Positions 12,841-19,501 of a stretch of 27,244 nucleotides of DNA are shown here, one piece after another. This stretch comes from a virus. The stretch spans positions 1 to 27,244 of IMG/VR virus record IMGVR_UViG_3300025645_000370. One strand, 5' to 3'. The notes beneath the pieces are model-generated. The model was not told where the DNA came from. It saw only the letters and a list, made by a program, of their open reading frames with translations, and searched no databases. Position 1 is the stretch's first letter. Every line of letters starts with the position of its first letter. Both the position numbers and the translations under genes were made by a program.

Positions 12841-13259
12841 TAGTGTACGTATAACGAGTCTTTGTATAGATAGTTATCAGTATCAAATTCTACATACTTC
12901 ATAGATACCGCTATTCTAGTAACCCCCCTTAATATTAAATTTTTAACTATGAACATTCTCTTTTCTGGAGATGGAGCGGACAAACGAACCGCCTTACCTA
13001 CTCTAAACGCAGATTTAGTTGGTAGACCCAACAAATCAGCTACTGACTTACTAGTGTATGCTAATTCAACCACTGGTCTCCAATTATAATGTTCGACTAT
13101 GATATCATCTAAAACCAATACTGGCTCTCGCTCCATAAACCTAAAAGCACTACCTTCTGCATCAGGTGAGTCAAACATCTCCCAATACAAATTACGCAAT
13201 CCCTCTGTATTAAAGGAGTCACGCTCTTGTCTTTTAAATCGTCTAGGCTTAAATATCAT
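12840..13259 (-). CDS. M15-peptidase-like protein lacking zinc ligands
   Basis: A 139-residue protein whose residues 64-128 follow the phage peptidase M15A (D-Ala-D-Ala carboxypeptidase-like) pattern: SAFRVGKAVRL aligns with SAHxxGxAVDI, SPEKRMFIVKNLILRGVTRI aligns with the following helix, and KYVEFDTD aligns with KTFIHVDTD. All three zinc ligands are replaced: His by F85, Asp by R92, His by E124. The fold therefore seems kept while catalysis should be lost. It is not in the lysis cassette but at the head of the replication module, coupled to a nuclease. Alignment is by eye; remote similarity could mislead. Confidence 0.5.
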   Translation of the reverse strand: MIFKPRRFKRQERDSFNTEGLRNLYWEMFDSPDAEGSAFRFMEREPVLVLDDIIVEHYNWRPVVELAYTSKSVADLLGLPTKSAFRVGKAVRLSAPSPEKRMFIVKNLILRGVTRIAVSMKYVEFDTDNYLYKDSLYVH

Positions 13260-13445
13260 TTAGTTCATCCAACTCTCAACAATAACCCCAATTAACCAAT
13301 AACAACTAATAATACCTAAGAATGCTAATCCCGAAATAGTAACCTTTAGCGATTGAGGCTGATTTTCATCTTTCAATAGTTGAGGCAAAGTGTGTACATT
13401 AGATAGTGTAAAAATTAAACATACAATTAAAACAACATAATTCAT
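13260..13445 (-). CDS. Small two-TM membrane protein, 61 aa
   Basis: Two hydrophobic segments, residues 3-18 and 36-56, separated by a charged loop (LLKDENQPQSLK). The size and topology fit a small phage membrane protein such as a holin or antiholin, but also many others. It is the first gene of the replication module, after the gene-free boundary, and its stop directly abuts the next start. No motif allows a firmer call. Confidence 0.5.
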   Translation of the reverse strand: MNYVVLIVCLIFTLSNVHTLPQLLKDENQPQSLKVTISGLAFLGIISCYWLIGVIVESWMN

Positions 13446-13481
13446 ATTTCTATATTTTTAGTTAAGTATTTGTGAGAAGAT

Positions 13482-13511
13482 AAAAAAAGGGAAACCGATT
13501 AAAGCCTCCCT
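13482..13511 (-). terminator. Rho-independent terminator
   Basis: On the minus strand GGGAGGC pairs with GGTTTCCC (two G-T wobbles) around a short loop, followed by seven T. It would stop late transcripts before they enter the replication module. Confidence 0.65.
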
Positions 13512-13674
13512 CCATCTATTAAACACCAAACATCACAAACACAATTCAAATATAAGGGTAAATGATAGTATTATTTGTTGATAATGTAGTCTGTTATCAA
13601 CTATTTCAATCAGTATACAAAAAGCATAGGTATCCCGTATTGAACATTACTTTGAATAAATTTAAACCGAGGTT

Positions 13675-13725
13675 AAAAGCCGAAGAGCCACCAAAGGCTC
13701 GTAGGCTAATTAAGTATGGCTTTTT
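13675..13725. other. Nested inverted repeat (structured RNA or two-way terminator)
   Basis: On the plus strand AAAAGCC (13675-13681) pairs with GGCTTTT (13718-13724); inside it GAGCC-ACCAAA-GGCTC (13685-13700) forms a second hairpin. The plus strand continues with TTTTTATTTC, giving a terminator-like end for plus-strand RNA; the minus strand has TTTT after its outer arm. Either a two-way terminator or the end of a small RNA. Confidence 0.45.
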
Positions 13726-13792
13726 ATTTCTTAGCATAAGGCAAAGTTAGAACATTCTACCCCAAAAACCTTGTTTATAACCCTATAAGTTA

Positions 13793-14284
13793 TTAACGTT
13801 TTCCTATTAAAGGTGTTTTATCCTTTGAACCTTGGCTTGAACCAAAGAAAAAGTTGAATATAGAACCTAGTCCATTACCAACCACAATACCTAATATAAA
13901 ATTTATAACATCCCTATTCTCAGTGGGTATGTCTATGAAAAATAATAAAAGAACTATTACACACGCAAAAGCAAATGTACCTATTGATAAATAATAAAGG
14001 AATCGCTTCGAGAATATATCGTCCTGCTTTAGGGCAGTCCTCTGTAATTCTCTCGCATCCTTCAAGTCGGCTAAGTCTAACTCGGCTTGTTTTAATATAT
14101 CTTCTTTGGTTTCTTTTGTGATAGTAGGGTCTGTTGCTACCAATGCCTTAACCGCTCCAAACCAATCACCAGTACCTATCTCTCCAGCTACGTTAACCGC
14201 CTTCTCTAAGATATTACTCTTTCCAATTGAACGCAATAAATCTCCTACTCTTGTAGTTCCGTTCCTTTCTTTATAATCTCCCAT
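13793..14284 (-). CDS. Holin, GTA-holin/3TM-like
   Basis: A 163-residue protein: an N-terminal soluble part, an amphipathic segment LADLKDARELQRTALKQDDIFSKRFLYYL (in parts from residue 71), two membrane segments (about 96-118 and 125-147) and a tail SSQGSKDKT. This matches the GTA_holin_3TM-type phage proteins, with the QDD-x-SKR-F and GNGLGSIFNFFFGSSQGSK features. It would permeabilise the inner membrane so that the endolysin, encoded directly upstream, can reach the cell wall. It is the last gene of the late module, and an iteron-like copy lies immediately before its start. Confidence 0.7.
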   Translation of the reverse strand: MGDYKERNGTTRVGDLLRSIGKSNILEKAVNVAGEIGTGDWFGAVKALVATDPTITKETKEDILKQAELDLADLKDARELQRTALKQDDIFSKRFLYYLSIGTFAFACVIVLLLFFIDIPTENRDVINFILGIVVGNGLGSIFNFFFGSSQGSKDKTPLIGKR

Positions 14285-14286
14285 AA

Positions 14287-14360
14287 CCCTCTTCTATTAA
14301 ACATCCGTTCATTATATTGCTATGTTCATTGTCACTGAACACCCTATTCTATTGAACGTC
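14287..14360. repeat. Two divergent iteron-like repeats with a palindrome between
   Basis: CCCTCTTCTATTAAACATC (14287-14305) and CCCTATTCTATTGAACGTC (14342-14360) match the 1900-2004 repeats at most positions. Between them lies the palindrome TGTTCATTGTCACTGAACA (14323-14341) and another GTTCA half-site near 14307. The cluster fills the only gap in the lysis cassette, between endolysin and holin genes. Confidence 0.65.
14323..14341. promoter_or_regulatory. Operator-like palindrome TGTTCA-N7-TGAACA
   Basis: Perfect 6-bp inverted repeat with a 7-base spacer, upstream of the holin gene. Shares the GAACA half-site with the iteron-like repeats and with the palindrome at 1295-1309, which suggests one protein could bind all of them. 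The regulator is not identified. Confidence 0.4.
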
Positions 14361-14831
14361 TTATTCCCAATTTTTATACTTAGTTCTTCCTTTGTCATCG
14401 GTATAAGCTACCAATACTTGACCTCTATTATTTCCTTCTGAATACGATACATGAACCCAAGCAGGATTTTTATGTGTTCCGAATTCCCATATTAATTGGT
14501 CGAACTCTACGTTCTCCCTTAACCAATCAAATAATTCAGCATTGGTTATTTCACCAAATACATCACAATCGATATCAATCGCTTCACCTCTCATATGAGA
14601 AGAAGAACTAGAACCTCCTGCCTTACGATTAACAGCTAGACTCCGATAAAAAGAGGATATGAATAACGGAACATTAAAATGTTCCCTTGCAGGCTGAAAT
14701 ACGTTTTCAGCAGTTATCTTCATCTGTTTTAAGATGTCTATGTTTGGTCTATTATTAAGACCATACCTTTGTGCTACACTAGACCTTACAGCCTCGTTAT
14801 AGCTAATGTTTTTACTTATATTATTACCCAT
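14361..14831 (-). CDS. Endolysin, peptidase M15 (D,D-/L,D-carboxypeptidase-like)
   Basis: A 156-residue M15 zinc peptidase. The site is complete: S78-H79-M-R-G-E-A-I-D86 matches SxHxxGxAxD, and W126-V-H127 near the C-terminus supplies the last ligand. The middle segment LFISSFYRSLAVNRKAGG is the family's SGYRSxxxNxxVGG. It cleaves peptide cross-links in peptidoglycan at the end of infection. There is no signal peptide, so release depends on a holin, in line with the membrane proteins encoded around it. The C-terminal part RGQVLVAYTDDKGRTKYKNW is usual for this group. Overlaps the gene upstream by 8 bases. Confidence 0.85.
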   Translation of the reverse strand: MGNNISKNISYNEAVRSSVAQRYGLNNRPNIDILKQMKITAENVFQPAREHFNVPLFISSFYRSLAVNRKAGGSSSSSHMRGEAIDIDCDVFGEITNAELFDWLRENVEFDQLIWEFGTHKNPAWVHVSYSEGNNRGQVLVAYTDDKGRTKYKNWE

Positions 14832-15075
14832 TTCTAAATGATTTAAAAAACTTCCACCACGACTGTTTTAGCCATTGCCATCCGAATACCTTTAGGTCTC
14901 TCCATAAGGTTAATACTCCATAACTAACAAATATTGATATTGTTGCTATTATCATTCCATTTACAAAGTGAGTATGTCGCTCAAATTGTCCTCCAGTAAC
15001 GTATAGCCAAGCACAGACAAGTGCTATGTACAGTATGAAAACTGCATTTAAAAGGCTACTCTTTTGTTTTCCCAT
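14824..15075 (-). CDS. Small two-TM membrane protein of the lysis cassette
   Basis: An 83-residue protein with hydrophobic segments at about 9-27 and 40-58 and a basic, Trp-rich C-terminus (WQWLKQSWWKFFKSF). The position directly before the endolysin suggests a holin, antiholin or related membrane helper. No family assignment. The aromatic/basic tail looks membrane-interacting. Confidence 0.6.
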   Translation of the reverse strand: MGKQKSSLLNAVFILYIALVCAWLYVTGGQFERHTHFVNGMIIATISIFVSYGVLTLWRDLKVFGWQWLKQSWWKFFKSFRNG

Positions 15076-15082
15076 AATTTAA

Positions 15083-15346
15083 TTATTTCGCTCCTTGTTC
15101 CCATTCTAGTATTTCCATTTTTAACCTTGTATTCTCTTCCGAAAGTTCGGTTACTTTCCTATCTAATTCTTCTACTCGTCCTTTTAAGTCTTGGTATAAA
15201 CCTCGATATTCCTCTACAATTATGTTAAAGTCATTTGTGTCTTGGGCTCTATTTCCAAGTTTATTGGTTAGGATTGAACCTATAAAACCTCCACCAAGTA
15301 TCGATACCGCAATACCTGCTATTTCTAACATAGTAATTCCTTCCAT
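15083..15346 (-). CDS. TM-coiled-coil protein, possible spanin/holin helper
   Basis: An 87-residue protein with one N-terminal membrane segment (about residues 7-27, rich in Gly) followed by a long coiled coil (DLKGRVEELDRKVTELSEEN, residues 52-71, and on to 84). The layout resembles the inner-membrane member of a spanin pair or a holin-associated protein; no outer-membrane partner is evident next to it. Two starts are possible: the ATG at 15346, or MLEIAG at 15331, which has an AAGGAA sequence six bases upstream. Confidence 0.6.
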   Translation of the reverse strand: MEGITMLEIAGIAVSILGGGFIGSILTNKLGNRAQDTNDFNIIVEEYRGLYQDLKGRVEELDRKVTELSEENTRLKMEILEWEQGAK

Positions 15347-15349
15347 AGC

Positions 15350-16033
15350 CTATACGGATACTGGGATTAATACATACCAACATCTTACTTTCCCTTCACC
15401 AGTACCACTAGCAAGTGAATCAGTACCTTGCAGTTCTAATCCAGTATTAACTGGAGTCATATTAATATTAACTCCAATATCTTGACTACCCCATGCAATT
15501 GAATCTGAGACTGAGTTCAAAAATCCCTTTCCAAAGGTGATATGAGGATTTTGACCGATATTAGCAACCTCTAAGGTATTATTATCAAAACTGGTTGGAA
15601 GTCCGCTATAAGTGTATTCAAACATGGCTAATACACATCTAGCATGGTATCCAGTTGGAACATCAGCACTTGCAAGTATCTCGTGAGGAGTACTACCAAT
15701 AGCTTTTATTTCTGCGCTAGTTAAATCAGCCTCTACATATTGCCAAGGAAGTTTATTCACTCCGCCTGCCCAATACATTGCTCCTGCCCCATCTGAAACT
15801 AAAGCCTGCCCATCATCCCCGACATCGCCAGCCGAATCACGCATACCTCCACTAATTTTTAGATATTTAGTAGCAGGAATCTCTAGTTCGGTATTAGAAA
15901 GTTTAATTGCTGTAGCATTTCCTGCACCATCACTAACCTCCCTTGTTGTACCATCAACTATTGCATTGTCTCCTAGCTTTAATATACCAAGATATGTGGT
16001 GCTTATACTCTTTCCAGTTAAAGTAACTCCCAT
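15350..16033 (-). CDS. Tail/fibre-like structural protein
   Basis: A 227-residue protein, rich in Gly, Thr and Ser, with a beta-type repeat pattern. The segment GDDGQALVSDGAGAMYW (near residue 73) is the type seen at the ends of phage tail-fibre and surface proteins, and the C-terminal 130 residues look like a beta-sandwich domain. It is probably an appendage or head-fibre protein rather than core tail. It follows the connector gene and a 38-aa ORF. Function in detail unknown. Confidence 0.55.
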   Translation of the reverse strand: MGVTLTGKSISTTYLGILKLGDNAIVDGTTREVSDGAGNATAIKLSNTELEIPATKYLKISGGMRDSAGDVGDDGQALVSDGAGAMYWAGGVNKLPWQYVEADLTSAEIKAIGSTPHEILASADVPTGYHARCVLAMFEYTYSGLPTSFDNNTLEVANIGQNPHITFGKGFLNSVSDSIAWGSQDIGVNINMTPVNTGLELQGTDSLASGTGEGKVRCWYVLIPVSV

Positions 16034-16150
16034 CTATATTTTCTTTTTAAGTGTTAACTCCTTCGACAATCTATTCTCCTTGATGAATCTTTCTAAGGAA
16101 GATATGTAGTTAGAATTAAGTTTATATTTATTTAGCTTTTCTTTTCCCAT
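16034..16150 (-). CDS. Mini-protein, 38 aa
   Basis: A 38-residue, very Lys-rich ORF (starts MGKEKLNKYKLN, ends ELTLKKKI). Its ATG shares a base with the stop of the DUF6712 connector gene (TAATG), and its stop directly abuts the start of the fibre-like gene, so it fills the gap exactly. That packing is the main support. Function unknown. Confidence 0.5.
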   Translation of the reverse strand: MGKEKLNKYKLNSNYISSLERFIKENRLSKELTLKKKI

Positions 16151-16662
16151 TATCCTAAGTACCAACTTGAACTATCAATCGTTTTATCTGGAGACATATC
16201 TTCACTTGTACTATTGTATTCAGGATAATCATTGCTGTTATCACACATGAACTCCAAAAACCTCTGAGTATAAAAAGTTGCTTTCTCATTGGCTAAATTA
16301 GCCAGTCTAGCAATCTCCTCTTGTGATGCTGAATCTGAATTCTCAGAACGATGCCGAAACACACCGCCATTTGTAATGCTGTAAGGTGCGTAAGGAATAA
16401 AGTCTGCCTGAGTAAACCAAGCCAACATAGGCTTGATATGAGTATCTAGTAAAGTTCTATAAACTGCATTTTCCACATCATCAATTGTATCCGCAACAAT
16501 AAGACTCATCACTTTATTATAAAGTTCTGTTCCTAAGTAGTTTTGAATATGAAAATCCTGAGCAGTCTCAATAAACTGAATTAGCTTATCCGCATCTAAG
16601 TCTCCACTAATTATACTTTTCTGTTTAACGTATTTTGGTGATACGAATATCGCTTTACTCAT
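16150..16662 (-). CDS. DUF6712-type head-tail connector protein
   Basis: A 170-residue, mostly helical protein that I recognise as the DUF6712-type adaptor of Bacteroidota phages: FVSPKYVKQKSIISGDLDADKL at the N-terminus, then QDFHIQNYLGTELYNKV, then YRTLLDTHIKPMLAWFT, and the NGGVFRHRSENSDSASQEE loop. Its place next to the portal gene fits a gp6-like ring that joins the portal to the tail. Overlaps the portal gene by 8 bases. Confidence 0.75.
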   Translation of the reverse strand: MSKAIFVSPKYVKQKSIISGDLDADKLIQFIETAQDFHIQNYLGTELYNKVMSLIVADTIDDVENAVYRTLLDTHIKPMLAWFTQADFIPYAPYSITNGGVFRHRSENSDSASQEEIARLANLANEKATFYTQRFLEFMCDNSNDYPEYNSTSEDMSPDKTIDSSSWYLG

Positions 16663-18436
16663 CTTTTTTTCCTATTAATTTGTTCCACATACTTCTAAAA
16701 CTATATGCTCCTCCATTAGGCATATCAATTGGTCGAATTGGCATTTCTTCTGGATTGTTAGGTAAAATCAAACCTTCTTGTACTGCCTTGTCAATATTAA
16801 CTGCTCCAGTTCCTTTTTTCTTATAAACTAGCAATTCCCAAAAATGATGACAGTTTCTTCCTCCCTTATATTTTAGCAAACTATAATTCTGTTGCTTATG
16901 ACCATGTTGTTTGTTTACACCTCGGAATGACATTTGATTAATGTCCTCCTTGCGATAAACGATACCATCCTCAGTTAAAGCCTCCATGCCTCTGCAGAAC
17001 TTCCTAGAGCCAGTGGAATTTCTTACTGGAGCATAGCGATATCTTACTTTATAAATTCCTTGGTCTTCTATACTTTTACCTTCTGCTCCTTTTAATTTTA
17101 CTCCAGTTTCAGCATCGCCATTCCATATCAATTCCCAAGAATCATCTACCTTTTCTCCTACTTCAATTAGCTGAGCAAATAACTCATCAAATTCATCATC
17201 TGTGAGTTCATTAGGGTCGTTTTCAGACAGTTTTTCTCCAGTCTCTATCTCACGAGTTACCTTAGTAGATATATTGTCTAATTCAACGAATTCTATTGGT
17301 TGTAAGGTAGTGAAATATAAACTTAAAAATATCTTATTAAATGCCAAGATATCATCCAATGCATTAGTAATGTTTAATTGGAATGGTTTAATTACCATAT
17401 TATCCATTAATACACTTGCAGTTCTTAATTCCTCAGCATTATTTCCGAACCCAGTATTATCTTTAATCCCTAATAATATAGGTGATGTTACACCATGACC
17501 GAGCATTATCTTCTCCCTTGCTTCATCAGCTAAAAATTGATATTGAGCATGAGCATCAGGCAAGTGAATTGCCTCAACACTAGCCTGCGAATCTTTGTCT
17601 TGGTTGAATGCAAGTATGAATTTACCTGAATTGTCAGTTCCTCCAAACTTCTTACTAATCTTCTTTTCGATATCACTCTGAATAGACTCAGTTGGAACTC
17701 CATTATTAAAGTTAATCAATAAACTAGGTTGCAATCCATTTTGGATATTCGATATGTGATAGTTAGAAACCTCTTCTTCTAAAAGAGAATATTGTAAGGA
17801 TGATTGATAATCACAAGGAGAGTAGTAATAGAATCCTGACGTATAAGGTCGAACTATGTAAAGTTCAGTAGTATCGTTTTTATTACCATTACCAAAAGTA
17901 GGTACTCGTTTAGGCTTGTCACCTGACTTTAGTTCCTTCCAATTAGGATGATAGTAATATGCTCTAATTACACCTTCGGTAGTTTTCTCTGCTCGCAAAG
18001 TTTCCATCGGGTGATGTTTGATGGCAATTATCTCAGTTTTCTTCTTATTGTAGACTACTTTAAAGCATCCTTGCCCAAGTAGTTTTCTATCTCCAACAAC
18101 CTTGCGAAGTTCTCCTTCATCGATTAGCTTTTTCATTTCGATATAAGCATCTCGATTGATGTTTCTATCAACCGCCTCTAAGCCTTTACCAAAAATCATA
18201 TCACTAATACCGTTTATACATCTAGCATTAGTTGGCGAGCCTAAATAAGAATCTATAAGTCGACCAAAATAGTTGTTGTCTGAACCATATTCTACCCAAT
18301 CCTTGTAAACGTGTTCTTTTACTTCGGGTGCAGTATGGGATTCTAATTGAACTACAGATAATCCTCCATTGTATAATTTGGATTTAGCAGTTACATTAGA
18401 TTTAATTTTATCCATTCTTCTTTTTGGATTCGCCAT
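16655..18436 (-). CDS. Portal protein with extra C-terminal domain
   Basis: A 593-residue protein with a portal-like core: the N-terminus has the VEYGSDNNYFGRLIDSYLGSP segment, and residues 300-380 include AQYQFLADEAREKIMLGHGVTSPILLGI and NNAEELRTASVLMDNMVIKP, typical of the helical portal stem and wing. It would form the dodecameric ring at the capsid vertex through which DNA is packaged. Residues about 453-542 form an additional domain (YKVRYRYAP, then SRKFCRGMEAL, then VYRKEDI, then KGGRNCHHFWEL). I recall this module attached to other structural proteins (e.g. XkdF-like) of related phages. It overlaps the connector gene by 8 bases. Confidence 0.75.
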   Translation of the reverse strand: MANPKRRMDKIKSNVTAKSKLYNGGLSVVQLESHTAPEVKEHVYKDWVEYGSDNNYFGRLIDSYLGSPTNARCINGISDMIFGKGLEAVDRNINRDAYIEMKKLIDEGELRKVVGDRKLLGQGCFKVVYNKKKTEIIAIKHHPMETLRAEKTTEGVIRAYYYHPNWKELKSGDKPKRVPTFGNGNKNDTTELYIVRPYTSGFYYYSPCDYQSSLQYSLLEEEVSNYHISNIQNGLQPSLLINFNNGVPTESIQSDIEKKISKKFGGTDNSGKFILAFNQDKDSQASVEAIHLPDAHAQYQFLADEAREKIMLGHGVTSPILLGIKDNTGFGNNAEELRTASVLMDNMVIKPFQLNITNALDDILAFNKIFLSLYFTTLQPIEFVELDNISTKVTREIETGEKLSENDPNELTDDEFDELFAQLIEVGEKVDDSWELIWNGDAETGVKLKGAEGKSIEDQGIYKVRYRYAPVRNSTGSRKFCRGMEALTEDGIVYRKEDINQMSFRGVNKQHGHKQQNYSLLKYKGGRNCHHFWELLVYKKKGTGAVNIDKAVQEGLILPNNPEEMPIRPIDMPNGGAYSFRSMWNKLIGKKDE

Positions 18437-18786
18437 TAATCATCTATTTTATATGTAGAGTCCTCTTGAGCAGTATCAATATTAAACTCTCCACTATTAA
18501 TTGTTTCGTTATAATCTGCAACATCTGTACAATAAACTTTATCTCTATAAAGCAATGTACCTTCATCGTCTAAAATCTCCATAAAGTAAGATTCATTCAT
18601 AATAAGAGCAGAACAATCTAATTCAAAAGAATTTACATTTGAACCGATATTAGGGAATGCAGTGTCGCTCACTACCGACCTTTCTCCGTCTCTTCGAAGA
18701 GTTATAGTGTAAGCCCTAGAATAATTTTTATCCCTAGGAAGTACATAAATAACATTAACTCCTGCTGTTGGATTTACTATTGTCAT
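18436..18786 (-). CDS. Small structural protein, 116 aa
   Basis: A beta-rich, acidic protein with an AYTITLRRDGERS segment and a FELDCSALIMNESYFMEILDDEG stretch, ending in an acidic tail. I do not recognise the family; the position between tail tube and portal genes suggests a minor capsid or tail component. The start shares one base with the portal gene's 5' neighbour stop. It lies after a terminator (18827-18858), so it receives less transcript than the tail tube gene. Confidence 0.55.
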   Translation of the reverse strand: MTIVNPTAGVNVIYVLPRDKNYSRAYTITLRRDGERSVVSDTAFPNIGSNVNSFELDCSALIMNESYFMEILDDEGTLLYRDKVYCTDVADYNETINSGEFNIDTAQEDSTYKIDD

Positions 18787-18826
18787 ACTATAATACTAGA
18801 AAGTAGTGTTTTTGTTTTTATTATAC

Positions 18827-18858
18827 AAAAAAAGGGTCTCGCACTAAGCAAAGACCCC
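18827..18858 (-). terminator. Rho-independent terminator inside the late operon
   Basis: On the minus strand GGGTCT pairs with AGACCC around a 12-base loop (with possible GC closing inside), followed by seven T. It lies after the tail tube gene and would lower transcription of the portal and lysis genes relative to capsid and tube genes. Confidence 0.75.
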
Positions 18859-18885
18859 TCCTTTCTGTTAAATATTAAAGCGTTA

Positions 18886-19416
18886 TTACACTCCGACTAC
18901 TATTGTACCTCCAGAAGTTGTTAAGTCAACATCAAGGAAGTTAGCAGGAGTTCTTTCCATTCCAGTTAGCGTTAAGGTATATCCACTCAAGTCTCCCATT
19001 GCTTGACCCGTTACGATAGTACCTCCAGTTACTTCCATACCGTTTAGTAATCCTGCAACATAGAATTGACCATTTTGGTCTTCAATTACAACGTGAGGGT
19101 GACCCCAAGCTAGTAATTTAATTTCCTTATGGTCTTCTTTTGTAAGTCTTGGTAATGTCAACTCCAATGATTGCTCAAAGGCAGTTGTACCGTTCTCAGA
19201 AGAACTTTGAATATTTTGAGTAAAGCTAGAAGAGAAATGAACTTCGTATTTGTAAGCAGAAACCCCAACACCTAAAGTATCGATAACATCCGTATCGGTT
19301 ACATTGTAAACAAGACCATCTATGTCACCATAATTGATGAAGTAGATATTCTTGATACCACCAACAGAATCTTTACAAGGTTTTAATCTACCTAATGATA
19401 AATTTTCGCAAGCCAT
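18886..19416 (-). CDS. Major tail tube protein (likely)
   Basis: A 176-residue protein. It opens with MACENLSLGRLKPCKDSVGGIKN, spread over residues 1-23, and contains ENGTTAFEQSLELTLPRLTKED, then IKLLAWGHPHVVIEDQNGQFYVAG, then VTGGTIVTGQAMGDLSGYTLTLTG. I associate this pattern with the tail tube subunits of Bacteroidota siphophages. Tube subunits stack as hexamers around the tape measure. High expression is suggested by its place after the major capsid gene and before a terminator (18827-18858). Confidence 0.65.
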   Translation of the reverse strand: MACENLSLGRLKPCKDSVGGIKNIYFINYGDIDGLVYNVTDTDVIDTLGVGVSAYKYEVHFSSSFTQNIQSSSENGTTAFEQSLELTLPRLTKEDHKEIKLLAWGHPHVVIEDQNGQFYVAGLLNGMEVTGGTIVTGQAMGDLSGYTLTLTGMERTPANFLDVDLTTSGGTIVVGV

Positions 19417-19451
19417 ATCTTATAGTTATTATTTTATTATTAATGATTTTG

Positions 19452-19484
19452 GTTGGAAGGGGAGTCGAAACTCCCCGTCAACCT
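19452..19484. other. Strong hairpin after the capsid gene; terminator-like on plus
   Basis: GGTTG-GAA-GGGGAG-TCGAAA-CTCCCC-GT-CAACC forms a two-part stem of 11 bp. On the plus strand it is followed by TATTTTTTT, a normal intrinsic terminator for antisense RNA; on the minus strand no T run follows, so there it may protect the 3' end of capsid mRNA. Confidence 0.65.
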
Positions 19485-19501
19485 ATTTTTTTACTCAGTT
19501 A

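Larger units (their letters stand above)
13446..13792. other. Late/early boundary, gene-free and hairpin-rich
   Basis: About 347 bp between the end of the late genes and the first replication gene. It holds a terminator (13482-13511), a TATATTTG match on the minus strand at 13547-13554 without a good TTG, relatives of the iteron repeat (13508-13527 and TATTGAACAT at 13638-13647), and a nested inverted repeat (13675-13725). Two short frames, 62 codons on plus (13562-13750) and 43 codons on minus (13606-13737), overlap each other; I accept neither as a gene. Confidence 0.5.

Noticed and set aside
13547-13554. TATATTTG on the minus strand as promoter of the replication module
   Set aside because: No TTG at suitable distance, and a terminator (13482-13511) follows at once. 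Kept only as a remark.
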